DNA from: Aspidapion aeneum | Lineage: Eukaryota; Arthropoda; Insecta; Coleoptera; Brentidae | Reading direction: 5' to 3' | NCBI GenBank assembly: GCA_963576565.1 | Contig: OY755039.1 | Coordinates: forward strand, 23,639,102-23,703,101 | DNA length: 64,000 nucleotides | In this document: positions 54,731-64,000 of the stretch, in pieces | Position numbering within the stretch: position 1 is the first letter of the stretch | How the letters are laid out: each line of letters begins with the position of its first letter | Translations under genes and position numbers: made by a program | Notes under the pieces: generated by a model | Databases searched by the model: none | What the model was told of the DNA's origin: nothing | The model's input: the letters and a program-made list of their open reading frames with translations, nothing else

Positions 54731-57205
54731 TAGTTCGGGGCCCCAGAGGGAAATTTTGGGGTTTGTCTGCATTTTCGCGTACCGTAATGAAATTTGGCAC
54801 AGAGGTAGTGGACACCTAGAGATGCAATTTTAGAAGTGGTGCTCCAATAGAACCCAGTGCAGGGCCCAGATACAGGGGCGTACTTGAGGTGGGGCAGAAA
54901 AAATATATAAATTAAATATGAAACTCATTTCGCATGCAGTTTTTTGTTTGTTTTACTTTATAGGTTGTAAATCCACAAAATTTAGAAAAAATAAAGTTGA
55001 GTAAACGGTTTTTTTAGGGGGGGGGGACAAACGGAAGGAAGACAGACATTGTTAAAATCTTATTTCATCTAAAGTGGTCGTGTGGGGTATCAATTTCTAA
55101 ATAATTTTGTATTCTAAACGAAAATAGATATACATTAAGTCAATACGTCAAACTGTTCACATGATATGTCAAAAATTGACACCTTAAATGTACCTGTTCT
55201 GAGATCTACGCCAGGGAATATTAAAAACATCTAACCAAGCCTAACTTAATAAAATTTGATAAATTAATTAAAAGTGGAGTTTCTGGAATTTTTGAATTTT
55301 AGTATACAGGGTGTTCAAAGTTAAGTCGGCACTAATACTTACTTCATTAATATTAAAGATACAGGGTCGGTTAAATAGAAAAAAAATGTGGTATTATTTC
55401 CTGATTACGATGGTGAAGAACGACAGAAAATCAAATGACGGGTAGGTATACATTTAAGCCAATAGAAAGAACATTTGGCTTGAAACAAAAGTTATTTTAT
55501 GATTTTGTCTCTTAAAGTTAAATTTAACGAAGTTAACTTTCCTAATTATAGGGGATATTAAATCTATCGAAACCTGTCTTTATTTAGAAAATCGTTAATA
55601 TTTTTGCATTTTTACCTTTAGGAGAAAAAGTCCAAGGACAACTTTTGTTTAAAATTAAATTTTCTATCGATCGAAGGTACTATGTAACGGTACTATGTGT
55701 TAAAGCGAAAAAAAATTCTTTAAAATTTTACTTTTTACTGTAGCTCATGTACGCGTTTTTCGACTTTTCTTTTATTTCCAAAAATTTATGTTTTTAGTGG
55801 AATTAAATTTTTTTCATGCCTTAGTGCACTTAAATGGTGCCAAAGAAAGAAAATTATAAATTTTACGTGTTTAAAATTTTTTATATATTGTCAAAAGAAA
55901 CACCCTGTATTTTCGTACAGTGACAAAACTAAGTAAAACAGTGTACACCAAATTAAAAAGACGTTCCTCTAGTTATAATAAATAGTAAAATTAGGAAGGT
56001 ATCTTAAACTGCGTAACCGGTATGAACAAAAGTTTGAGACTGCTACTTTTTACATGATTTTTTTAATATCACCCTGTGTCTTTCAGCATAATACAAAATT
56101 ACGCAAATCTAATTTTTTTTTACAGCCTGTAATAAACCGACAAATTGAGCCTAGTTTTGTTGCAAAATTCCCATTAACGCAGTAGCTACAATAAATAATG
56201 TAAAAAAACACTAAAATGATAGCAAAGTATTTGATGCACAGTATATACGTTCAGAAAACGGCAATAATGCAGTGCTTATTCTAAAAATAGAGTGCGATAA
56301 ATGGTTTATAAAGGACAATATAGTAATTTATATTTATTTGACATATCTAGAGCTATTTGAATTTTTAGCACTAACCTAAAAAATTACGAAAAAACTTTAA
56401 TCTGTAGTTACTTTTTAACACTTTGTACAAAATTTTCTATTAAAAAAAATTAAAGCTGTACTAGTATTGTTGTATTGTGCTAACTTTGAATTTTCTATAG
56501 GAGTTTGTAACGTCGCCATAAAAAAAATTACTTAAAATGGTCATAAAATTTTTAATTATTTTTAAAAACACCCTGTGTTTTTAACAGTTCAAACCTTTTT
56601 TTTTCGTTTCATAAAATATTAATAGAATTTACGTATCTTTTATTTGGTATATATTTTTTTTAAATATCGTTACGTCTAAAAAATTCACATACTTTTTTAC
56701 TCTTAAGATTTTTTTAATTTAGAATTATTAACTAAAAACCCCTGTACACCGACCCTGTATATGTCACACCCATCCAGCAATTTTTGTTGTAAAGACAAAC
56801 AATCTGTTTATGACCACATTAAATTTCAATGTCGTATCTTGCATAACGAAGCTCCCGGATTTTTTTTCTACCCAACACCCACAACATAAATTTATAAAAA
56901 AAAAAAAATATTTTTTATTTCTTGGAAGAAAATAAATAAATATATTTTTTTAGCGCCTAAAATAAAAGTGTATATGTCCTTATAATTGGTGCAAAGTTTC
57001 ATTGCTCTAGCTTTACATTTGAATTTTATACAGAATTTTATCGAGAGAGATGCAATTAAAAATAAAACACCCTGTATCTTTGCTCTGCACTGAGTTCGAG
57101 ATGAGCACCACTTCGTAAAAAATACTATAGTGTTGTACTATAATCGTGCCTAGTTTCATTACAGTACGCAAAAATGCAGACAAAAGTGGCTTAGGCTCCG
57201 GACTA
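54731..57205. mobile_element. Large non-coding TIR element, 2.5 kb, ends TAGTYCGGRGCC
   Basis: Left 54731-54877 and right 57070-57205 are inverted copies of about 140 bp, sharing GTCTGCATTTTYGCGTACYG, GAAGTGGTGCTC and CAGTGCAG. TTA flanks both ends (54728-54730 and 57206-57208). The interior has at least six ACAGGGTG or CACCCTGT motifs (about 55308, 55915, 56070, 56570, 56750 and 57070) but no coding sequence. It may be one element or a stack of MITEs. Confidence 0.65.
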
Positions 57206-57340
57206 TTAGTGGGGAACGAGGTTTAAGTTAAAATGCAGCGATATTTAAGTGAATTACTTACATTTTTAAATTTTTACTTACTTCCGAAACTTGACATTGT
57301 CGGAAAATGTGTTCATCTTTCCTAATTTTTATTATATAAC

Positions 57341-57940
57341 CAGGGCTATCAAAACGGACGGGCCACGATCCTCCACTTTGTTTACGTCACATCCGGGGCT
57401 GATTTTTTTTTTTGATGGTTGCGTCACGACACAGCTGATTGTCTTTAAAATACTGAAGTTGGAATGACGGTTCATGAATATTTGATTTTTTTAAAAATAA
57501 AGCCGGTTTTAAGATTGTTTTTACTATATTCTTGAAGAACAATTTTTTTAAATGTATGGTAATCCTTAATTTTTCAGAGCCGCTTTATTAGCTCACACTA
57601 AAATTAAACTTAAAACAGAAGCGAATGTGACAAACACAGATGACAAAGTCAAATATAACAGTTGGCATGCAGTGCATGGCGGGTAATTTGAATTCAAAAT
57701 AAGGTTTGCTAAATTTTAAAGATTTTAACCTTTTAATCACTTTGCATCCTTACAAAAGTTTGGTGGAATATGGGGATGGTGTCTGAGAATATTTCACTGA
57801 AATTTCGCGGAAATCTCTAGTGCCATTTTGAAAATATCATAAAAAAACATCTGACCACCCATAAGACCCAATGTAAAAATCAGCCCCCGGAGAACAGCTG
57901 ATTTTTTCAGGGTCGTGGCCTCTATTTTTGTGTTGGCCTT
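57341..57940. mobile_element. hAT-type element, 600 bp
   Basis: The ends CAGGGCTATCAAAACGG and the inverse of GTTGGCCTT are related and share GGCCACGAYCCT and CCGGGGGCTGATTTTT further in. The 8-bp flanks TATATAAC (57333-57340) and AATATAAC (57941-57948) match at 7 of 8. No transposase is present. Confidence 0.7.
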
Positions 57941-57948
57941 AATATAAC

Positions 57949-58184
57949 TTATTAATTATAAAATTTATTAAAATGACGTAAAAGTGACTTGGATGACTGA
58001 CACTTCGTACTGCGCATGGTACTGGGATTTTAATTTGCTGGGCTGAAAGTCGACTCGGTTCACGTACGTTTTAAATATATTTGTATTGCTAGAGCGCAGC
58101 GTATTAAAACCATTAAAGGAAAATGACTGCTGCAAGCGTTCCACCATATTGGATTCAATCGAACCCAAAATGGATTAAAAATGC
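57949..58184. other. CARP intron, unassigned
   Basis: Nothing is recognised. Confidence 0.35.
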
Positions 58185-58623
58185 CAGTGACGTACATAAG
58201 GGGGGGGCAAGCTGACCCCCCACCGACGCTAACATTTTTTGAGGTACTTTTTACATATCTCACGAATACAAATCGTCGATCAGATGTGCAAACCTCGTAT
58301 CTCAAAAAACCACAATTTTCAGGAAATTATTATATGAGGTTTTGACATGAGGTTTTGACATGTGACTTATTCCGGTCGCGAATTACGAGGAATTTATATT
58401 TAGCGCAGCGGATGCTCTTTGTTATCAAGTGAAGTTACCAGGTTTTGAAATCGATGGATTATGAATTAATATTGTTAATAAAACTTAAATTTACTGATTT
58501 TGAGATACGAGGTTTTAGCTATGGGCGACGAAATATAAAATAGCATAAAATACGGCCTCATGGGGTCTCCCTCCCCTCAAAACTATCTCGGCCACCCCAA
58601 AACCTTTTTCAAATACGCCACTG
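58185..58623. mobile_element. hAT-type MITE, relative of 21235-21427, with nested insert
   Basis: The ends are CAGTGACGTACATAAG and the inverse of ATACGCCACTG; the 8-bp flanks AAAAATGC and AAAAAAGC match at 7 of 8. The right part (58540-58600) is the inverse of the GGGGCCGAGAC...GGCCGTATTTTATG block of the 21.2-kb copy. Confidence 0.85.
58290..58514. mobile_element. Nested small TIR unit, AACCTCGTATCTCAAAA
   Basis: AACCTCGTATCTCAAAA at 58290 and its inverse at about 58498 frame about 190 bp of non-coding sequence. It is absent from the 21.2-kb relative. Confidence 0.6.
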
Positions 58624-58631
58624 AAAAAAGC

Positions 58632-59223
58632 AAACGCTTTTAATAAAATTTGAAAGGAATTGCTTTTACATGACGTTGACAATTTGTCAATGAGGTGATT
58701 TGACATTGTCAAAATTTTGTCTAATTTCTTTTTTTATTTAAATTGAAGAAAGTTTTTTTGATTTTGGAACTTTTGGAAGACAAATATTATCTTGAGTTGA
58801 TTTAGGGTGAAATTTATAGTCAAGCCTTGAGGCCGGCCGGCGAATGAAATGGCTACCTTGACATTTATATTAATTTTGATATTTATGACATCTTTTAACA
58901 ATTCAAGCTAATTTGTCAAGGTTTTCGTTTTCGCTAGAACGAAAAAGTATGATTGTGAAGAATGTTTTAACATTACAAAAAATCCTACAAAATAAAAAAA
59001 CATATGGATGGAATTACCTACGGTAAAAAACACAGGGGACAACAAAGGCCTAGAGGAAAATGAATTTGATGAACAAGAAATTTATATAGAAAGACTTTTC
59101 AGTATCATAAAAAACCAAATTAGTTGAAAATATTAAAATTAGATAAGGTATGATTTAATGCAGTTGAATATCTACTTAAAATATAATTTGTACGAAATCT
59201 GGTTGAGTTGTGTTGTATTTTAT
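58632..59223. other. CARP intron, unassigned
   Basis: AT-rich. No coding region is recognised. Confidence 0.4.
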
Positions 59224-59342
59224 TAGCTCACACATATACTATACTATAGTAGTGTGTTTCGAGAAAAAAAAAGTTGCTCCGATTTCAAAATTTTTTATAT
59301 ATCTTTGCGATTCAGATAATTTTGAAACTTTTTTGTTGCGCC

Positions 59343-59376
<34 letters not shown>

Positions 59377-60056
59377 ATGTCTGTCTGTCTGTATGTCTGT
59401 ATGTCTGTCTGTAACGACCAACGCGCATATCTCAAAAACCGCTTGGCCGATTTTAATAAAATTTGGTACCTAGGCTGGGTCTTGGGTCGAGATGGTCCCA
59501 CTTAAAAATTAACAAAATCCACTGAAGACAAACCAAATAAAAGGGTGGGGGTAGATTTCATAAATTAGAGTTTATGTGAAAATATGGCGTGTGTGATATC
59601 AAACGAAAGGTAATTGAGTCTGCAGTTAAACAAAATACATTTTAATTTATTTAAAAAAAAGGGTGGGGGTATATTTTAAAAATTGGAGGGTAAGTGAAAA
59701 TATGGCGTGTGTGATACCAAACGAAAGGTAATTGAGTCCAGAGTTTAACAAAATACATTTTAGTTTTTGTTTTTTTTTAAGGGTGGGGGTAAAACATGGC
59801 TTGTGTGGTATCAAACAAAAGGTAATTTAAACTCCATACCATAATTTTTGAGATAACTTTTTGACAGTTATCAGCTGTTTACCATAACAAATAGCATAGG
59901 CCAACGAAAAAAAGTTGTCTCAAAAATAATGATATAGGGTTTAGTCTGGAGTTGAATAAAATATATTTCAGTTTTTAGTTATATTAGATCACACGTACAC
60001 TGTAACTATAGTTCCTAGTGTGAGCTTAGGGGCCCATATATTGGCAGAGTATTTTT
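59224..60056 (+). mobile_element. Palindrome-ended element with (TCTG)n, copy 3
   Basis: This has the same parts and order as copy 1: a terminal AGCTCACAC hairpin, a TCTG/TATG tract (59343-59412), tandem GGGTGGGGGTA units and the end GGCAGAGTATTTT. The last unit is split by a 112-bp MITE. Confidence 0.85.
59830..59941. mobile_element. 112-bp MITE nested in copy 3, TA target
   Basis: The left end AACTCCATACCATAATTTTT and the inverse of the right end (AACCCTATATCATTATTTTT) match over about 34 bp with a few differences, flanked by TA. Comparison with the uninterrupted units (GGTAATTGAGTCTG) shows a clean insertion. Confidence 0.85.
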
Positions 60057-60193
60057 TTAATGTTTTACTAAAATTAAATATAAGTTTAGATTATTTTATT
60101 TATTAATCTAATCGGAGAGTAGAAGTAAAAAAGGAAGGGTAGCGCCTTTTGCCTCATTTTGCATACATGTAAACCCCTATCCAGTTATATATA

Positions 60194-61881
60194 CAGGGTG
60201 TCCCAGATAAAAGCATCTACATGAGGATTTCGGGAACGGTAAGAGATACGAGTTTGTTTAAAAAAGAAAAAAGTTGCGCTATTCTAAGCCCAATCAGGTG
60301 CTGTATCAATATTAAAGTTGTCTACAGGGGTTACTAAAATATCGACCAAAAACTAAAAATTGTGTTTCTTGAAAAATTGAAATATCGCCGCCATCTTGCA
60401 AACAAACTTAACAAAATTTGGTAATTTTGTATAAGCAACTACGCCCAATCAAATAACGTTAACAAATTATTTCTAGGCCTTCTAGTTTTTTTGAAACCAT
60501 AGCCAACTTTGTTATTTCTTATGACCGCGATATTGAATTTATTCGTCAGTAAATAGAGCATTTTCAACCATGTACCTATAATAAGCATATCTTTGAATAA
60601 TGGAAAATGTGAATTTATTTTAAAAACTGTTTTTCACTTGGTTGGCTGTGAAACAAAGGCTGTAGTTGCGTTTATTGTTATACCTACGTAACTATGTGTC
60701 AAATCTTTGTTATTTATTTGATTTATCTGTTGGAGTTTTAGAGATTCTAAATTACTTAAGATTTTTTTTGAGTCACATTATCAATCAAATTTAACATGGG
60801 AGGAAGTAGATATGTATAAATGTTATATTTTGTGTAATAAGAATGCTGGAAGAGCTCGAGAAATGCACTTTCAGAGATATCCAGAAAGACGACAACCAGG
60901 TTTGTCAATCTTCAGAATACTTAGAAATAATTTAATTGAATATGGTTCCTTTAAAAACAAAATCGTAATCGACAACCTGATGAAAATATTGAAGCTTTGG
61001 TTTTACAAACTGTCGTTGACAATACTCGCATCTCCCTTCGTGAACTGGAAAATAATATTGAAGTACCCAAATCAACTGCAGAAAGAATTCTTATAAAATT
61101 TAAGTACTCCGAGATGGTGACTTAGAAAGAAGAACCATGTTTTGCAATTGGTTTATATAAAAATCGCAAGAAAACCCTCAATTTCCGTTTAAGGTTCTGT
61201 GGTCTGATGAAAGCAGGTTTACAAACTGCGGGGTGTTTAACAGACATAACTACGCGTACTGGGCCGTTGAAAATCCGTTTTTGAATCGTGAGGTAACACT
61301 ATCAAGTTAGGTGGGGTTTGAATGTAGGGCTAGGAGTCTACTACTTTACTACTCATACTATAAAAAAAAACTTGAGGCAGCCGCTGATTTAATTCAGTGC
61401 TTTGTTATCGTTTTTTAGTTTAATTTTAAATTAAATAATAAATGCAAACTTTTGTTTCAGAAATAAAAGACAGATTTTAGGAAATTGTATTATTTCTTAG
61501 CCAGAGAAAAATTTAAAAATAAGGGCCTTAAAGATTTGCATATAAATCAAACAAATGGAAAAGTTTTTAAAGGTAGTTACGTAGGTATGACAACAAACAC
61601 AACTACGGTATTTGTTTCACAGCCAACTAAGTGAAAAACAATTTTTTAAATAAATTCAGATAAGCCTAGAAAAAAATTCATTCAATTGGCCGCAGTTGTT
61701 TTTACAAAAAACACAATTTCTAGTTTTTGCTCGATATTTTAAAAACCCTGCAGATATTTTCAATTTTGATACGGCATCTGATTGGGCTTAGAATAGCGCA
61801 ACTGTTTTCTCTTTTAAACAAACTCGTATCTCTTACCGTTTCCGAAATCCTCATGTAGTTGCTTTTATTTGGCACACCCTG
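60194..61881 (+). mobile_element. mariner-like transposon, 1.7 kb, long TIRs
   Basis: The ends CAGGGTGTCCCA and the inverse of TGGCACACCCTG are flanked by TA (60192-60193 and 61882-61883). Inverted similarity runs for several hundred bases (to about 60710 and 61570), sharing GAGATACGAGTTTGTTTAAA and TTGGCTGTGAAACAAA. A transposase remnant lies inside. The element ends 31 bp from the donor site of CARP exon A. Confidence 0.85.
60780..61310 (+). pseudogene. mariner-like transposase, internally deleted
   Basis: It reads LTWEEVDMYKCYILCNKNAG and MHFQRYPERRQPGLSIFRIL (N-terminal helix-turn-helix, DUF4817-type), a frameshift, then LQTVVDNTRISLRELENNIE and VPKSTAERIL. After a gap: VLWSDESRFTNCGVFNRHNY, which includes the first catalytic aspartate (S-D-E), then AYWAVENPFLN. 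The remaining catalytic residues are absent. Related to the transposase at 38.4-39.3 kb. Confidence 0.8.
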
Positions 61882-61914
61882 TATGGAGATCAATGATTGT
61901 TATTTAAACTTTAC

Positions 61915-62010
61915 CTGTAGAAGCAAAGAGATGACAAAAATTCCTTGTACTTTATGAAGCGCTTCCGAGAAATTTGTGTAAAGTTGCGAGTTGAAACCAA
62001 ATATTTGAAT
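61915..62010 (-). CDS. CA10-like: CARP (CA10/CA11-like) exon A
   Basis: On the minus strand a TTCTTTTCAG acceptor is followed by 96 nt (32 codons) and a GTAAAG donor, phase 0 at both ends. It reads IQIFGFNSQLYTNFSEALHK, then VQGIFVISLLLQ. In active alpha-CAs the segment A-E-x-x-x-x-H-W carries the third zinc-binding histidine. Here the aligned position is glycine (IQIFGFN), so the protein should not bind zinc or hydrate CO2, as for CARPs in general. It joins in frame to exon B. Exons for the signal peptide and N-terminal half lie beyond the right edge. Known CA10/CA11 proteins are secreted or surface-attached neural proteins; that role here is by homology. Confidence 0.93.
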
Positions 62011-62218
62011 CTGAAAAGAATAATAAAATATTAGAATTAAATCAGTCAACTTTTATAAATTTACTAACCTAAAAATAACCGTCTTTGCCACCGTAGCGTA
62101 AAAAACAACAAACAACCAAACAGAATAGGTCCTAGAACATGTATGCCAAATGTGATTTAAATCGGTTAAGTAGTTGCTAAGAATAGCAGTAACAAAAAAA
62201 CCCTCTTCCTTTATATAT

Positions 62219-62912
62219 AGGGTGTCCCATCGCTTAGGGGCCATAGTGCAGCAAGTGAAAAGTTTAAAAAACATATGGGTCAACACTCGTCGGTTTTTAA
62301 GATATTGGATTTTAAATGTTAGTGGAGTGGGGAATAAAGGGTTTTACAAAAAAACTAAAATCTGTCACGGGCAAATGAATAAATAGCTAAATTTGATACA
62401 CAAATCTAATATTCCTTTTTTTGCAGGTTACAAGTTAAGGAGGTACGAGCTGTCAAAATCACCTCAGAAAATTTATAAAAAAGAATAATTTTTAAAACAT
62501 TTTTGCTAATTTATTCTTTTAAGAAATATCTATGACATTTTATTTCTATTTTTCTCATAAGACTTATTTTAAATAACAATAAGAAAAGCATTGCGTTTAA
62601 CATGACATTTATAAAAATGTATAACAGACAACTAGTTTTTCCTGAAAAAATTTACCGCATAATTTTTTTTTTTTATTATTTTTTTCTCGAGTAATTGTTC
62701 TTGTTCTAGTACATGACTTCTACAAATTACATTTTTTTAAAGCGTTTTTTAAAAAACTTATTATTAAAAAAGTTTAAAAAATCGCCGACTTTGATGCCCT
62801 TGTATCTCGACAAAGAAAGAGTGTGTACCCATGCATTATATGAACTTTTTTATCAGAAATGACTTCCTTTATTACCTGTTGCCCTATGGCTCCTAAGTTA
62901 TGAGATACCCTG
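62219..62912. mobile_element. TACAGGGTGT-type TIR element, about 33-bp TIR, TA target
   Basis: Left AGGGTGTCCCATCGCTTAGG and the inverse of the right end (CAGGGTATCTCATAACTTAG) match over about 33 bp including GGRGCCATAG. TA flanks both ends. No transposase is present. Confidence 0.75.
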
Positions 62913-62918
62913 TATATA

Positions 62919-63173
62919 TCGCTGCCTTGCTTTGATAGTGGCATAACTGGAAATATGATAATTTAGGAAATGCTTTAAAAATAATGGCAAAGGCAAATAT
63001 TTATATGTTTTTTTTGCTTTAATTAAATCAATCAATAACTTACCCATTCTTGAAATAGACAATAAAAAAAATGTTGTGGTAAAAAAATTCACAATACGAT
63101 GAGAAGTTAGTTTTTACAGAAAACGCAAAAAAGCATTTTTTTTAGTTGTGCCACTATCAAAGCAAAGCAGCGA
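62919..63173. mobile_element. MITE, ends TCGCTGCCTTGCTTTGATAG
   Basis: The inverted ends share about 35 bp (TCGCTGC, TTGCTTTGATAGTGGCA, AACT). The 255-bp unit is non-coding and abuts the previous element. Confidence 0.8.
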
Positions 63174-64000
63174 CATTGGTTTATTTAAATATTTTCCATA
63201 TTTATAATTTTTTCTATAAATAAAACTAAAGGCGGCAAAGATAAAAAGATATCCGTAGCATGATAATATCCGTTTTAAAATACTTTAACTGAAATTTGTT
63301 TTTAAAATTAACTGGTACTAGCACTCTAAAGCCCAATTGGCATTCTTTTAACATTGTGAAATTAGGGCGCAAATATCTTAATTTTTTTGAAAATCTCCTT
63401 GCATTAGTAGTATAGTGTTTAATTACAAAATTAAACAAATTTTAATTTTCTTTCATTTTACATAAATCTACATTTTTAGTTAAATTTATTATTGAACATG
63501 CAGGTGATCTTGAGAAATAAGGTTTTATAAACATAAACTAGCCTATTTAGTTTCATAAAACAGCACGAAATATTACATTTTATGTTTAATCATTTGTCAC
63601 GAACGATAACAATTTTCTTATACAAAAAGCAAAGGTTTATCTTAATACATCAGATTCAACATTTGATAGTGGTTCTCACTATATCTATTTAATTTTACTG
63701 TACCAAAAGCCTTATTGGCCATTGCAGGGTGTGAGGATGTTCCCTGGCAGTAAACAAAATAAATACTTGTTAGGTATGCTCTTTGCAAAGTCAATTGACG
63801 AACCTCCTAATACAGGGTTCTATCGATTTCATGAAATTTTGCCTAATTCTGCCCTTCAAAAGTTATCCAAATTCATAGAAAATCTTCCTGGTATAATTTC
63901 AAGCCTACCGCGCCGCGGCTCTTTTCGATCCGACCACAAAGTATTTGTTTTCCGACCGACCAAGCCCAGGTGGATGGACGGCACCTGATTGGCAGATTTT
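63174..64000. other. CARP intron or flank; unassigned open frames
   Basis: Open frames at 63226-63438 (minus) and 63722-63988 (plus) are not recognised. The plus frame (residues include RRGSFRSDHKVFVFRPTKPR) is GC-richer near the window edge and may continue beyond it. No upstream CARP exon is seen here. Confidence 0.35.

Noticed and set aside
63722..63988. Upstream CARP exon in the right-edge open frame
   Set aside because: It is on the plus strand and has no alpha-CA motif.
1..64000. CRISPR array, operons, rRNA or a bacterial defence system
   Set aside because: Introns, non-LTR elements, SINE-like units and hAT/mariner elements show nuclear eukaryotic DNA. The regular repeats found here are element-borne minisatellites.

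Overview
This window looks like insect nuclear DNA: AT-rich, packed with decayed transposons, and with spliced host-gene exons whose introns run to many kilobases. The one host gene I can identify is a carbonic anhydrase-related protein of the CA10/CA11 (insect CARP) type on the minus strand. Three of its exons are present, at 61915-62010, 45843-45909 and 37413-37567. They have canonical splice sites, matching phases and a continuous 106-codon reading frame. Most or all of the window is therefore intronic or flanking sequence of this gene. The order of insect cannot be settled from the sequence.

Layout, left to right. 1-5 kb: mostly anonymous AT-rich DNA with a tandem repeat, a tRNA-like relic and a Penelope terminal palindrome. 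5-15 kb: a MITE, a non-LTR fragment, a broken P-element-like (THAP) transposase and several terminal-inverted-repeat (TIR) elements, some nested. 15-19 kb: an interspersed repeat split by a solo LTR, itself split by a hAT-type element carrying a 10-bp minisatellite. 19-24 kb: MITEs (one Tigger-like, one hAT with a perfect 8-bp target duplication) and a Penelope copy with a ruined RT site. 24.7-26.6 kb: a repeat interrupted by a non-LTR element with RNase H. 27.7-35.2 kb: an element with palindromic ends and a TCTG tract, a SINE, a GAGAC-ended element, a pogo/Tigger element, a second Penelope copy and other TIR elements. 35.5-37.2 kb: a 5'-truncated jockey/CR1-like RT. 38.4-39.3 kb: a mariner-like transposase with a probable small intron.

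40.8-50.8 kb: an RT tail, MITEs, a Tc1-like relic, CARP exon B and a decayed RT of the type with a YLDD box and a distinctive cysteine-rich C-terminal region. 51.2-52.3 kb: a TIR element interrupted by a Penelope-derived palindrome whose right arm carries a near-consensus hammerhead ribozyme. 52.5-54.5 kb: second copies of the TCTG element and of the minisatellite hAT. 54.7-58.6 kb: a 2.5-kb non-coding TIR element and two hAT-type elements. 59.2-61.9 kb: a third TCTG element with a nested 112-bp MITE, then a long-TIR mariner element that ends 31 bp from CARP exon A. 62-64 kb: two more TIR elements and unassigned DNA.

None of the transposon genes appears intact. The strongest signals are the CARP exons, the hammerhead ribozyme, and the two minisatellite hAT copies defined by matching TIRs and 8-bp target duplications. 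I found no rRNA, CRISPR array or bacterial-type operon.
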